Source: Dictyophora rubrovolvata (taxonomy: Eukaryota; Basidiomycota; Agaricomycetes; Phallales; Phallaceae). Taken from it: 64,000 nt of DNA. The notes below the pieces were generated by a model. That model searched no databases. It saw only the letters and a program-made list of their open reading frames with translations, and had not been told where the DNA came from. Where the stretch lies: positions 930,001 through 994,000 of the forward strand of contig CP114123.1 of NCBI GenBank assembly GCA_029959195.1. The letters are read 5' to 3'. Each line of letters begins with the position of its first letter. The stretch's first letter is position 1. This document shows positions 44,582 through 55,591 of this stretch, piece by piece. A program made the position numbers and the translations under genes.

Positions 44582-46521
44582 TGTCGCGCACCAAAATCTT
44601 CCTAATAAGGAAACATTCCGATTTTTGGTTCAAAGCAGAGTTTCAAACTACCAAAAACTTAACCAATACACCACAGCCTCTTGAAATCAAAAACCTTACG
44701 AAAAATGGCCGCATTTTCATTTCACTATACATTATCAATCTCTTTGCCCATTCCAGCATCTCCCACTGAGTCATTACCCCCCTCCGACAATGAATCTATA
44801 TCACCTTTTTGTTTTTCACCTTCCAGTCCAAGGACATACGATTTGGATCTGCATACGACTCTTTATATCTATAGTTCCCAATATGCAAGTCTCGACATCG
44901 ATGAAGAAATGTACCTCCCGAAGTTCCCTCCACCTCTTATTATTCGTCAATGCAGAAGTTTGGATTTGGTTCACCCCAGTCTCATGTTTGGAGAAAAGGT
45001 TTATATCGAGGAACGATTAGACTGGTTTACAATTATCAACGTTTATTCTACACCTGAATCAGCCGTTAAAGACTCGTATCGGATTTGGTTAGTGACACAA
45101 GAAGGGTTCGAATTTACATTCCTGGTTCTAGATATGCCAAGTCATTGGGTTGTCATGAAAAACATGAAAACGCAAAAACATAGCCCATATAGACCAGCCA
45201 ATCTTGTTCCTGTAGAACCTCAAGTGTCTCGTTTTTCACCCCATTTGCCAGAACCAATATCTCTCCCCTCTTCTCCATCCAAACAATCCTTCTGAAAGAT
45301 CCGATGCGTTTGCTCAAACCTTCTTGGACAAAATTAGGACAAAAGGCTTGTTTAGGATAAGCGATTAGATTTGTATTTCATCTCCTTCTTTCTTTCTGGA
45401 CATTTCATTAGTGCTTGAAAATTTTAGTTAACTCATATCATCATGTCGGACAATAACAATACTCCTACTTCCCCTATTCTCCTTTTTCAACTCCCTTTCT
45501 TCCCTTTTGAATATCGTTCTTCTCTCAGATTCGGACCCAACCCTAATTTCCTCTCATGACTTCGCGTTTACAATACTCTTGTTTCTGAAATTGATGTCAA
45601 TCCCTCCACAATGCTTCCAATTACTCCACAGCCACTAATGGAGATTACTATTCCTTATAACAATCTGGAGATAGGATATCCACAAGCTTTAACCCTGTAC
45701 GAACGAACTAACGTCAATGTCATGGACAAATTGTACGAGTTTGTCGAGTTCCTTTCAACAAATTGTCAAGAAGAATTAATCTGGAGACTGGTCTTTCATT
45801 ATCAATTTTGAAGTTATACTCAATTCTTATTCATAGATGCACCCCTATCTGCCATCCCATCCCCTCCCGACTACTCTGTTGGAAATCAAACCCTCCCTTC
45901 CTATTCCAATCTCCAATCCAATCTCATTCAAGATCTGATATTGTTAAGCATTGCCATAGCCATTATTATTGCGCCACAGCCATGAAGAAAAAGATCTCAT
46001 CAACAAGAACCAGATCAGTAAGAAGTTTGGGATGGTAAAGTTATAGTTTTGGGTAAGAGGTAGTGCGAGAAGTGCCAGATGGTGATTTTGATAAAGCTAT
46101 GCTGGGAATCCAGTTTCATTGTTTTCTTTTGATCTCTTTTTGTTTCTCTTTTGTTTCTCTTTTGTTTCTCTTTTGTTTCAATATATTTCTCCTATTCCCC
46201 CTAATCACATATGCGATTCCCCTTTTTCTGTAATTGTATCCTCCATCATTTTCTCCTTTTTCTTTTGTTTCTTTGTTCTCTTTTTGTTTCCTTTTGTTAT
46301 CATGGTGAATGATGAGTGATCATTCCACTTTCCTTTATGTTTCCAAATGGTATATATACTGCATGTAAATAATTGTAACAGCAGCAATCTACCAGAACGG
46401 TTGTCTCATAGTTTTGTTCGAATTAAGTTTTAGTCAAGTCAAGTCAAGTTTTTAGTGTTTCGTCTCCCGTCTATTTCTATGCTCACGTCTATTTCTTGGA
46501 TTACTCTGATCGAGGCCTTGG
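44582..46521 (+). mobile_element. ORF-bearing long LTR, copy 2 (right end lost)
   Basis: It begins TGTCGCGCACC and follows copy 1 (6352) closely, roughly 95 percent identical by eye, up to about the ACTCTGA...GAGGCC segment, where it stops at a 406-base repeat. The last 340 bases found in copy 1 are missing. Both ORF regions are present (about 44706-45295 and 45424-46020). Broken; a fossil. Confidence 0.7.
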
Positions 46522-46927
46522 TGTCAGAGCTACTCTCTCAGACTAGAGAGAGGGGATCCTAAGCAAAATATATTCTAGGAATAATACTAACTCACCTAGA
46601 GGGAGGGGATCCTAAGAGAATAAACTTAGGGATCCCTCCTCTAGGGCTACTAACTATATACTATGAAAAACGGTGAAGGCCACACGCGGCCTTCGGTTCA
46701 TGGACTGGGCGCGGGTATACGCCGGTCCCGGACTTTTAGCCGGGGCCTAGGCCATGGCTCTGATGAGAACAGGTGCTCAGTGCCTGTCGGAGGAAAAATG
46801 GGAGTATGGAAGGAGAGGGAAATGCAAGAGATGAGATAGAATACGAGAAATATGGAAATAAATAAAATAGACCAGAACCAAAGATAAATGTAGAAAAATA
46901 AGGGGACAACGCTAGTGTACCCTGACA
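46522..46927 (-). mobile_element. 406-base solo LTR at a rearrangement junction
   Basis: Inverted copy. The flanking five bases (CTTGG and GCTAC) do not match, so it is not a simple insertion. It stands exactly where the ORF-bearing LTR ends and a Gypsy gag remnant begins, which suggests recombination through this repeat. Confidence 0.8.
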
Positions 46928-48456
46928 GCTACTAGACGTCGTCCATTACCCACGCCAGCTTCTCTTACAGTGGTGCCCAATAATAGAATTCATCTGAACC
47001 CTTTGCCACACTACCAGAGGCCTACAACATCTTCTCTGTACCCTCCGCCTCCATTCCCGCCACCCAGATTGGTATTCCCTAATCCCACACCTGCTCCAAT
47101 GAGATTATCGAACCTTATGTCCATTGCCCCTGCAACTCAGCCTTGAAATGATACAATGGACATCGATGCTGCACATTGACATGTACAGGCCGAAACTGCC
47201 CGTTTGTTAAGTACTGATTCTCAGGTTTCGATGGCGAATGTATATGTGTTAGAATTTGTATCTAATAGTAATACAAACTTCACCGGATTATCGTAGAGCG
47301 TGGTCTCAACCTGAGTGGGTTGTACCACAACAGTCCTCTGAGCATTAGCTCTACTTATCTTGATGACATTTGGAACCTTCAAGTCTTTGGAGGATATTGT
47401 TGAGCCAAAGCTCTAGGAAGTCTAGAACGATCTGTAGGAATAGATTGTCGACAAGGAAGCAGAAAAAGAGTAGGTTAAAGAAGTAGTGGATCCAACACTG
47501 GAATGGCGTTGTCGCTACAGACAGTTTAGATTTGGAGTGTGTAGAAATGACTGAAGCGGTAATGGATAAGAAAGACTATATTGAGATATCAAACTAGGTT
47601 TGATATTAAGTCTAAAGAGAAGTCTAGCTATGATGTATAGAAGGCTTTATATACAAGTACACTAGATATTTGAATCTCAGTTCAAAATAGATAATAAACT
47701 TGAGAATGTATACATGTCATAGCAATTCGTGAGTATCATAAGTATATGCAGGTACGGGGAACATTCTGACCACCAAAGCCATGTTAGACACTGTGCAAGC
47801 AGAATGTTCTTAGATTGTGATTTCATTCAGAGACATCAACTCCCGACCATCCCACTCCCGAAACTGATTCCTGTGTTCAATGTGGATGGAACTCCGAACC
47901 AAGCAGGAAGTATCATGCATGTTGTAGATCTCGCAATGAGGTACCGAACACACTCAGAACAGGTCCTGTTTGCTGTCACTGTGTTAGGAAAGTATCCTGT
48001 TCTCCTTGGATTACCCTGGTTCAAGGCGCACAACCCAGTTATTGACTACACCTCTGGTGAAGTCAAGCTAACTCGGTGTAGTCTGCAATGTCGATCCTGT
48101 ATGCCATCCTTACCACCGGGAAAAGGATCCTGATGCTTCCTGCGCACTGTCCAAGCTTCAAAATGTATACAGCTTGATGAAACAGAGTCCAATGACCCGG
48201 AGATCCCCGATCTTGTGAATGTCGATGATGAGTTCTGTCCCGAAGATGGCAATCACCTTTTTGCCATTTCCATGAACTCAAGTGTCTCCCTCGATCCTCA
48301 CATTAGAGTGACAGAGACTATTTTGCAGAAACTTGCGCAGGCATACACAAGTAACTTGGGTGCACCAGTCAAGAAGGGCTTCCATGATATCATTCCCAAA
48401 CAGTTCCGTGACTTTGAGGATGTCTTCGCCAAGGAATCATTCAATTTGTTACCTGT
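46928..48456 (+). mobile_element. Gypsy internal fragment (gag end, protease, RT linker), fossil
   Basis: A proline-rich gag segment (to 47214) is followed, after an inverted LTR piece, by a retropepsin-like domain at about 47795-48090 (FLDCDFIQRH, VLLGLPWFKAHNPVIDY). An RT-proximal linker follows (DIIPKQFRDFEDVFAKESFN, about 48385-48450). RT itself is absent: the next LTR starts in the linker. This is a different Gypsy family from the one at 5103. Broken by several disruptions and two insertions. Confidence 0.75.
47215..47752 (-). mobile_element. Family B LTR, inverted and truncated
   Basis: Plus-strand start TGTTAAGTACTGATTCTC is the reverse complement of the family B end. The copy runs to GTATATGCAGG at 47752 and lacks about 300 bases of the family's left end. 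It lies between the gag and protease parts of a Gypsy fragment. No target duplication is found. Confidence 0.8.
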
Positions 48457-49166
48457 TGTCGCACACCAAAATCTTCCCCATTTGGTATTTAGGTTGTTCT
48501 TCTGAAAGCAGACATTCAAATTCCCCTTCCTGGATAAACGACTTCCAACCACCCAAATTCCTTCATTCAGAAATAATAAAATGTTCAAATTTCATCTATC
48601 ATCCTCTCTTTCCCTCAAAAATCCTACTTCTCCCCCTATTCCCCGAGAACCATCCCCAGAAGAAGATGTCATTCCTCCGTTATTTCGTTATACTCACGAT
48701 AGTCCCCACACTCATGATCTGGATATTGAGACAACTTTATTCACTTATTACTTGCCTACTCCAATCCTCGAACTTGATCCCATGACTCTCCTCCCAGTTT
48801 ACTCCCCCAAGATTCCCCAAGATATCCATAAGTGTCGAAGTTCAGATATCGTACACCCCTTCATGGCCTTCGGAAGAGAAGTTTATGTCGAATGAGAATT
48901 AAGATGGTTTACAGTCACACATGTTTACTCTACTCGAGCATCAGCCTTACAAGATTTATATCATGTTTGATTAACGACATAAGTTGGATTAGAATACATG
49001 ATAATGGTCCTCGACATTCCAAGTTGGTGGATCTTATCAACATATAATCACCAACTGGTCTTAGGATTTTATCACTCAGCAAATCCTATTCCCAAAGAAC
49101 CTAAAGCATCTTTCAATAATCTTTTATCCCCTCATTCCCCAACTTCATCCGATCTAACCATATGAC

Positions 49167-49572
49167 TGTCAGGGCTACTCTCTCAGACTAGAGGGAGGGG
49201 ATCCTAAGCAAGATATATTCTAGGAATAATACTAACTCACCTAGAGGGAGGAGATCCTAAGAGAACAAACTTAGGGATCCCTCCTCTAGAGCTACTAACT
49301 ATATACTATGAAAAACGGCGAAGGCCACATGCGGCCTTCGGTTCATGGACTGGGCGCGGATACGCGCCGGTCCCGGACTTTTAGCCGGGGCCTAGGCCAT
49401 GGCTCTGATGAGAACAGACACTCAGTGCCCGTTGAAGGAAAAATGGGAATATGGAAGGAGAGGGAAATGCAAGAGATGGGATAGAATACGAGAAATATGG
49501 AAATAAATAAAATAGACCAGAACCGAAGATAAATGTAGAAAAATAAGGGGACGACGCTAGCATACCCTGACA
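49167..49572 (-). mobile_element. 406-base solo LTR
   Basis: Inverted copy inside the divergent ORF-bearing LTR. Target duplication ATGAC (49162-49166) and ACGAC (49573-49577), one transition apart. Confidence 0.88.
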
Positions 49573-49776
49573 ACGACCTCCCTGATATCAACAAACCCTT
49601 CACACACTTCGACAAGTCTGTTCTAGTTTCCTGGAACGAGCTTGACCAGTTTTGGAGTATAATAAAGAACAAATAAAACGAATACAGATATATTTTCTTT
49701 TGTTTCATTTTCTAGTTTCTTCCCGATTTGGAGCTCTAATTCTTACTTTCATCATCCCTCCTCTCCCTTTCCTATT

Positions 49777-50255
49777 ATGTCTGCCTATTTTCATAAACAG
49801 ATTGGACATTGCAATCTTATCACTATTCCCACTCCTTATTATCCTGACTTTAATTCACCTCCTCCATATAGACGACATGAAGACTTCCTGATGACAATGC
49901 GCAAATACGAATTACAAGGCACTGCAATAGAACTAGAAGAAGGTGATCCATGGCCTTGTCTTCCAAAGCCAGATATTGAATGCCAATATTTCTATGATGA
50001 TTTAAGATTATCCAAAGTGCTCAAAATAGATGAAAGCGTTGATGTTCCTATTATGCACGCTTCATATACTCTGATCGGATATCTTTTGACTCATCGTACT
50101 GGAATTCTGATTTGGCAACTCATCTTCCATCGAGCAGCTCTATACAACAATTATGTTCTCTTTTTGGACGCACCCTTGGATGTCATCCTAGAGCCACCCT
50201 CTTATTATCCAGACACTCCACCACCACCTTATAATGCTCCTAGACCTGTCATACC
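49777..50255 (+). other. ORF2 of the divergent ORF-bearing LTR
   Basis: About 160 codons starting MSAYFHKQIGHCNL. It keeps the ALxYxL...LTHR...IWQLIFHR...VLFLDAPLDVI pattern of ORF2 in copy 1 (FLLTNR, IWRLVFRH, FLFIDAPLSAI). It has two PPxY-type motifs (PPSY and PPPY), against one (PPDY) in copy 1. The C-terminal end runs into the adjoining 406-base repeat. Confidence 0.5.
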
Positions 50256-50661
50256 TGTCAGGGCTACTCACTCAGACTAGAGGGAGGGGATCCTAAGAGA
50301 TTATATTTTGAGAAAAATACTAACTCACCTAGAGGGAGGGGATCCTAAGAGAACAAACTTAGGGATCCCTCCTCTAGGGCTACTAACTATATACTATGAA
50401 AAACAGTGAAGGTCATACATGGCCTTCAGTTCATGGACTGAGCATGGATATGTGCTGGTCCTGGACTTTTAGCTGGGGCCTAGGCCATGGCTCTGATGGG
50501 AATGGGCGCTCAGCGCCCGTTGAAGGGAAAAATGGGAATATGGAAGAAGAGAGGAAAGCAAGAGATGAGATGAAATACGAGAAATATGGAAATGAATAAA
50601 ATAGACTAGAACCGAAGATAAACAGAGGAAAAGAAAGGGATGACGCTAGCGTACCCTGACA
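50256..50661 (-). mobile_element. 406-base solo LTR at a second rearrangement junction
   Basis: Inverted copy with non-matching flanks (ATACC on the left, CATTC on the right). The right flank continues directly into the last 36 bases of a family B LTR (50662-50697). Confidence 0.8.
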
Positions 50662-50697
50662 CATTCATCATCGATACCCAAGAATCAGTACTTAACA
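50662..50697 (+). repeat. Terminal 36 bases of a family B LTR
   Basis: The stretch matches the end of family B (GATACCCAAGAATCAG...TTAACA). Only this end is left. Confidence 0.7.
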
Positions 50698-51304
50698 CTG
50701 TTCCCAATCCTTTTTCCTCGGTTTTTCTTCATTTCCTTGCATTCCTATCTTGATCTATATTCCATATCCTTATATTTTGTTTCGTTTTATTCTAATTTCC
50801 GTTGCACAATGCTCTCCCTTCATCTCCATTTGTCTTTTCTTTGTTTTATTTTCATATTTCTTATGTCTTCTTCAAATTCACACTTAAGTAGAAGTTCCAA
50901 TTTTGTGTCAGAAATTTCACTGTAAAAGCATATATAAACTTGTCATTTAGACAAAGAATAAACCAGTATTGCACTCCCCAGTATTTTCCAGAGAGAAAAT
51001 AAGTTTCTAAGTCACTTTATTGGTAATTTTCAAAGCTACACTTAGGAGATAGAGACCTCTTGATTCATCTGTCATTGCTCACTTAATTTTGTTCTTTCCA
51101 ATGTCAAACAAACTCATATTCAACTGCTATTATCTTATATCATTGCGCTCTACACTCTGAACATAGATTTGGTTCCCTGAAGATCTTCTGTTTATCTCCT
51201 GCACACTCGCATCACTGCCTTGCCTCAGATGCAATTTGACTTGGAGTTCAAGTCAATGGGGGAGGATATAACGATTCTGCTTCTATAGCAGATGCATATC
51301 CTAT
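50698..51304. other. AT-rich region, possible retroelement debris
   Basis: No gene is recognised. A TATA-like GCATATATAAACTTG lies at about 50928, and the T-rich sequence before it resembles LTR U3 sequence. No ends or target duplication can be defined. Confidence 0.35.
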
Positions 51305-51830
51305 TGTTACGTATGGCGGTCTGGGACTATCCCAGATATCTCCGAGAAAGTCCAGACTGCTAGGGATGGGTGGAAGATGGAATACGGAAGTATGGGACAA
51401 GGGACTCAGCTTCAGCTTATAAGCTGCGCCCACTTGCCCAGCTTTATCTGTCCCTCAATTTTGGAGTGGCAGGGACTTAGAGAGTACGAGATGAAACTAA
51501 TAAAGCTGATATTCAGACTGAGGAACCCCAGCTGTATGCTGGGGGTTTAAATACAGGAAGGAGCAGAACTATGGGAATGGAGATAAGACAAAATAAGGAA
51601 AGGTAGCATATGGTTGAACACAGCTAGGGATGATGATTATAAAATCTTTGTTCCTTATTACTAAGAGTCAGGGGCCGGTTTCTCCATAAGGAAGGTGACA
51701 GACTTGAAGTCCGGACAGAGTACTGACAAGTACGGGATGGGATTGCTATGGAGATGCGAGGTGAGTACAGAAATAACCGGAATGGGATCAGACTTCCAAA
51801 TTAGGAAGGTGTGGCACACGGAGTGTGACA
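51305..51830 (+). mobile_element. Solo LTR of family C, divergent copy
   Basis: 526 bases, TGTTACGTATGG...GAGTGTGACA, with a perfect target duplication CCTAT (51300-51304 and 51831-51835). It is more diverged and shorter than the copies at 17679 and 43869. Confidence 0.87.
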
Positions 51831-51835
51831 CCTAT

Positions 51836-52582
51836 GGACTTAGGCATAAGTCCATTATACTACAACACGAGACTTAGCATGTGCACTATGTAGCATGATT
51901 ATATAATAGTATGTAGGTGCCGTACACCATGTAAATACTACTAGGCGGTAAAGGCGCCAGTAGCCTTTCTTACCGTTTACCTGTGAATATACAGTTTCCC
52001 ACTGTTACCTTGTGAACCCATAAGAGTTGGGCTACACTATCTGTAACGAAACATTACATGTAAGCAAGAAACTCTTTCCTAGAAAGTAGTTTCTTTGTTC
52101 TCGACCCTGACTCACTTCGTTGTATTTAAACTCGCTGTAAATACCAAGTAGAGTCATCTTGAAATTGAACTTTGGTTCGATTTAATATTATGTATCTCTT
52201 GTTCTGATCCTAAACTTTGTTCTTATATCTAAAGTCTCATTTGAATTAGAACCCATTCGTGACTATTACACTTCACTCTTGATCACACCAGCCTCGTGAG
52301 TACTCATTTGTTAGCGAACTAAATTGAGGAACATTTCCAGACCTGGTGGAGCGGGTGCAACACATAAGCTGAAGCCAAGTTCCTCAACTCAAATTCATTC
52401 TTGAATACAATCATCGAACTAGATCCTCGAACATTCGGACCTTGACAAACATGGTAGAATGGCAATGAAGTCTGGCAAGACTTCCGGTTGTAAATGAATA
52501 AGATGCGGGTAAAATACAATATTAATAGATGATATCATTGTTCATTCATATCGCTAAAGTGGCATGACTTCGGATCATGACA
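51836..52582. other. LTR-derived debris
   Basis: A TATA-like TTGTATTTAAACTCG is at about 52122. A segment at about 52345-52375 resembles the middle of family C (GGGTGCAACACATAAGCTGAAG). The right end (GGATCATGACA, 52572-52582) is the reverse complement of a family B-like left end. Together this looks like one or more old, overlapping LTRs, but boundaries cannot be fixed. Confidence 0.4.
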
Positions 52583-52886
52583 GGGATCCTATTGGTTCGT
52601 GATGTTCTAGTTCTCTTGCTCAATTATTTGTTACCTTTTCTAAGTTCAGATTTGTATATTTAGAACATCACCTATTTACAACAATTTTTTAGGTTACTGG
52701 GGTCCTCCATCCCAAACAGGCAATCAATCTCATTTCACTAAGCGGGATCGGACCAATCGACTGAACACTGAGGTGGAGTGGAAAACTAAAAACTTTCTGA
52801 TTGGACGGGGTGGGCGTTCGGTTCCGGAATGTGTGCTTGCCGGGACCGGTCAAGTCACTTACGGTCATGGTTCGCATCCTTGCCAA
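52583..52886. promoter_or_regulatory. Upstream region of the kinase-fold gene
   Basis: About 300 bases between LTR debris and the start codon. A CTGATTGGACG site (about 52797), the complement of a CCAAT box, lies 90 bases ahead of the ATG. The frame is open upstream to 52773, so an earlier start is possible, but that extension has no similarity to the family. Confidence 0.35.
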
Positions 52887-53936
52887 ATGTCTTCCAGCCC
52901 AGGACAGCAGCAACACGTGCCCGCTATCCCCAATCCCACAGCCCTCATAGCATTTGGTATTGAATCACATACAAAACTCGAGCGACTTTCGGGTGGTCGA
53001 GGAATAGCGTATCGCGCGGGGAATGTCGTGTTGAAGAGACTCGACATGTCGTTTGAAATGCTGGAATGGTTGGCAAACACGTTTAAAACTATTGATATAG
53101 ATCATCTGCGCAATCCCGCGGAACGTAGGATCCGTCTCTGTAAGCCGCTTTTCGGTCATTTGGAAGATGGATCCAGGTCGCTTGTCGTAGAAAACTGGAC
53201 AGCGTGGAATTGGCTTGATGGAATAAGCAGCGAAACCCTGGGACCTCTTTTTGAAGCAGTTCGAAACCAAACCACGGATGTCATGCGATACGATCCTACT
53301 TTGACATATAAATGGGATCATATTATCGCGGCTGGACAATGTTTTGCGGCGTTGATGCAGAAGCATCAGGTTACGAAGCCGCTTTTCCTTGAAGCGAGGA
53401 GAGATCCGTGGGGGTTTGCGGACCAGATTGCATGGAGTGAACTTTCATTAGAAAAGGAAACGGTGATAGAAGTACACGTCGACAACAAGATACGCCCGGT
53501 GTCGGTGGGAACACATTGGAGAACGAAGGCGGATTACCTCGGAGAAGCACTAGACATTTTTCACTTTCTAGATCAAGATCCGAGTTCAGTGCATGACGAA
53601 CCTTCACAGATAATCCACGGCGATCTCGCAGGGAACATTCTATTTTGCCTTCCCTTGACGGATACATCTCCTCCCGGAATAATCGACATTTCACCATACT
53701 TTCGACCACCGTTTTATAGTACAGCCATCGTCCTAGTTGACGCTCTAGCCTGTGAAAACGCACCTGTCGAGTGGGCCATCACCTATCTGAAAAATAAACA
53801 ACAAATCAAAATGTTTGCTCGGGCGTTGATATTCAGAGTTGTCTCTGACTATCTACTTGTAGTTGCCGGTGACGTTGAAGCCGGTGACGATTATACATGC
53901 CCCATGAACGTTTTACGGACAATGGTTGAATATTAA
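52887..53936 (+). CDS. Kinase-fold (APH-like) protein of bacterial TIGR02569 type
   Basis: An uninterrupted frame of 349 residues from MSSSPGQQQ. The family begins with a short segment then GIESHTKLERLSGGRGIAYRAGNVVLKRLD, which is the nucleotide-binding loop and the lysine strand. The catalytic loop is IIHGDLAGNILF (HxDxxxxN), followed by the metal motif IIDISPYFRPPFYSTAIVLVDAL. Middle marks are VVENWTAWNWLDG and RRDPWGFADQIAWSE. These fit, from memory, an actinobacterial family of aminoglycoside-phosphotransferase-like proteins of unknown substrate. No intron is seen, unlike every other intact gene here. The start at 52887 is chosen because the family begins only a few residues before the glycine loop. 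Possibly gained from bacteria (inference). Likely a small-molecule kinase. Confidence 0.8.
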   Translation: MSSSPGQQQHVPAIPNPTALIAFGIESHTKLERLSGGRGIAYRAGNVVLKRLDMSFEMLEWLANTFKTIDIDHLRNPAERRIRLCKPLFGHLEDGSRSLVVENWTAWNWLDGISSETLGPLFEAVRNQTTDVMRYDPTLTYKWDHIIAAGQCFAALMQKHQVTKPLFLEARRDPWGFADQIAWSELSLEKETVIEVHVDNKIRPVSVGTHWRTKADYLGEALDIFHFLDQDPSSVHDEPSQIIHGDLAGNILFCLPLTDTSPPGIIDISPYFRPPFYSTAIVLVDALACENAPVEWAITYLKNKQQIKMFARALIFRVVSDYLLVVAGDVEAGDDYTCPMNVLRTMVEY

Positions 53937-55591
53937 ATAGTCGTCGGGAATGTTTTCATTGCTTTGTGACATGGCTTTGTGACGTGGTGCGACGTAGTTA
54001 CACCTCGTACACAACTTCCAACAAGGTGAGCTTGTTATACGCATTTTTTCTATTCTATGTAATTCATTTGCTTAGATAGGAATCAGAGTGACACGATCGT
54101 GGCGAATCGAATTATGATTCAATATACCCTCAAAAAGTCATCTGCAGATATGAATCTCATATTCATCGATGCATTGAGGAATTTTTCTCATTTACCGATT
54201 TAATCCTCCCTTCTGAATCTAATCACCTGCAAAAACTAGTATCAATGTACACTCTTTTGTATTTGATGCAATCACCCAAGGTTTCCTCTCCATTTGTGGT
54301 CATTGGCATTTTGTTTGTCTGTCAAGATTGTCTGCGAAATTTACCCCGAGTCTCTGACCTAACACTAACTAGAAGTGGTCGCGGGGTCATGACAAACCTT
54401 TCCTCTGCTGCTGGACTCAATAGGCTGACGTCTCTGTTTTTTGGCAGTCAAAGCATTATCAAAACCCTGTTGTATCACTGGATTTGGTAGGAATATACGA
54501 CTCCGGAGCAGAGACAAATTTGACTCTATACAGGGTAAGTAAGATTATGTATAGGGCGCTAGTGACAAGGAATGGTAAAATGATCAAATTATCGTACTCT
54601 TTCATTTTCAATTCAATTAAATTTATCTTAGGATTTCGCATTCTGCACGATATATCCCGACCCACACTGCCCCAGTCAACTTGTCTCTGGAAAGCCGAAA
54701 ACAAGTCTGGAACACACTCCCGAGGTTTTAGAAGCTCTGAAAGATCACATTAGCGTGCACGAGCCTTTGGGAGAACTTGATACGCTACGCAGGGTTCCCT
54801 AAGCATTGATTTGGCTCGACCCTATCCGATTTGTTGCGTTTTCCATGTAGGCTCATTGATCTCTCCTTGAAGGGCATGGAGAGAGGACGAAAAACCAAAT
54901 TGGCCGTAGTCAAGCACACCAATCGCATCACGAACATACCACGTGAAGCGATCTTCTTAAATAAAATGTTTTTTCTCAAGCTGTGCTGTCGGATGCAATC
55001 ACTGCCAGTGACATCCCTTTCCCTGGTTTGGACCATTTGTTGGTTTGCTGTCTGTATAGTCGCGCTTAGCTCATACCCCCAGGCTGGACAACCTTTCGCT
55101 CAATCGCATCGCTGAAAACAAATGCAAAATCCTCATGTTGCTCTTCATTCCGGGAGTTACTTATCGCCTCTCCAGCATTCAGGCGTTCCCGTATGCGAAT
55201 GAACATACCAATATTGGGATGGAATTATTTTCTCCGAAGCTGGACGATCTTGTGCCCTCAACATATTGGATTCTGGAAAATGCCACCAGATAGTGTCCCC
55301 TTTGGCAATGATCACGCAATATACCATCCATATGTTAGTCGATGTTTTCTTTTCAGTGCATTGCACATGGTGATGAAGGTGGTGGAGGTGGTGGTCGCTG
55401 AAGCTCATAGTAGATAGTTGATTCGTTCAATTCGTGCTCGTAAACTCTCCAATAGCGAATTAGAGAGGTGCAATCATAGTGAATTACTCAAGCCCAAAGT
55501 CAATTACACGTTGTCTCCTTGCAGTAATACTAAGGCGTATTCTCATCAGCAACTCATCACATTAATAAAAGTATAACAGATTCTGAACCAT
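53937..55591. other. Unassigned stretch with coding-like segments
   Basis: Several short plus-strand segments look coding but lie in different frames. One ends RVSDLTLTRSGRGV (about 54340-54380), suggestive of the leucine-rich part of an Agaricomycete F-box protein. One at about 54630-54800 reads DFAFCTIYPDPHCPSQLVSG to a stop after LRRVP. One at about 55190-55290 reads HTNIGMELFSPKLDDL. They may be exons of one or two unrecognised genes, or a decayed one. No function is claimed. Confidence 0.3.

Larger units (their letters stand above)
48457..50255 (+). mobile_element. ORF-bearing long LTR, divergent subfamily
   Basis: It begins TGTCGCACACCAAAATCTTCC like copies 1 and 2, but the DNA soon diverges. 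Its two ORF regions (about 48582-49150 and 49777-50255) keep the protein pattern of the other copies: HDLDIETTLFTY, KCRSSDIVHPFM, VLFLDAP, PPSYYP. A 406-base solo LTR (49167-49572) sits between the two ORF regions and the right end is lost at another 406-base copy. Fossil. Confidence 0.65.

Noticed and set aside
44582-50255. One complete retrotransposon with ORF-bearing LTRs on both sides of the Gypsy fragment
   Set aside because: The left and right ORF-bearing LTRs are from different, strongly diverged subfamilies, so they are not the pair of a single element.
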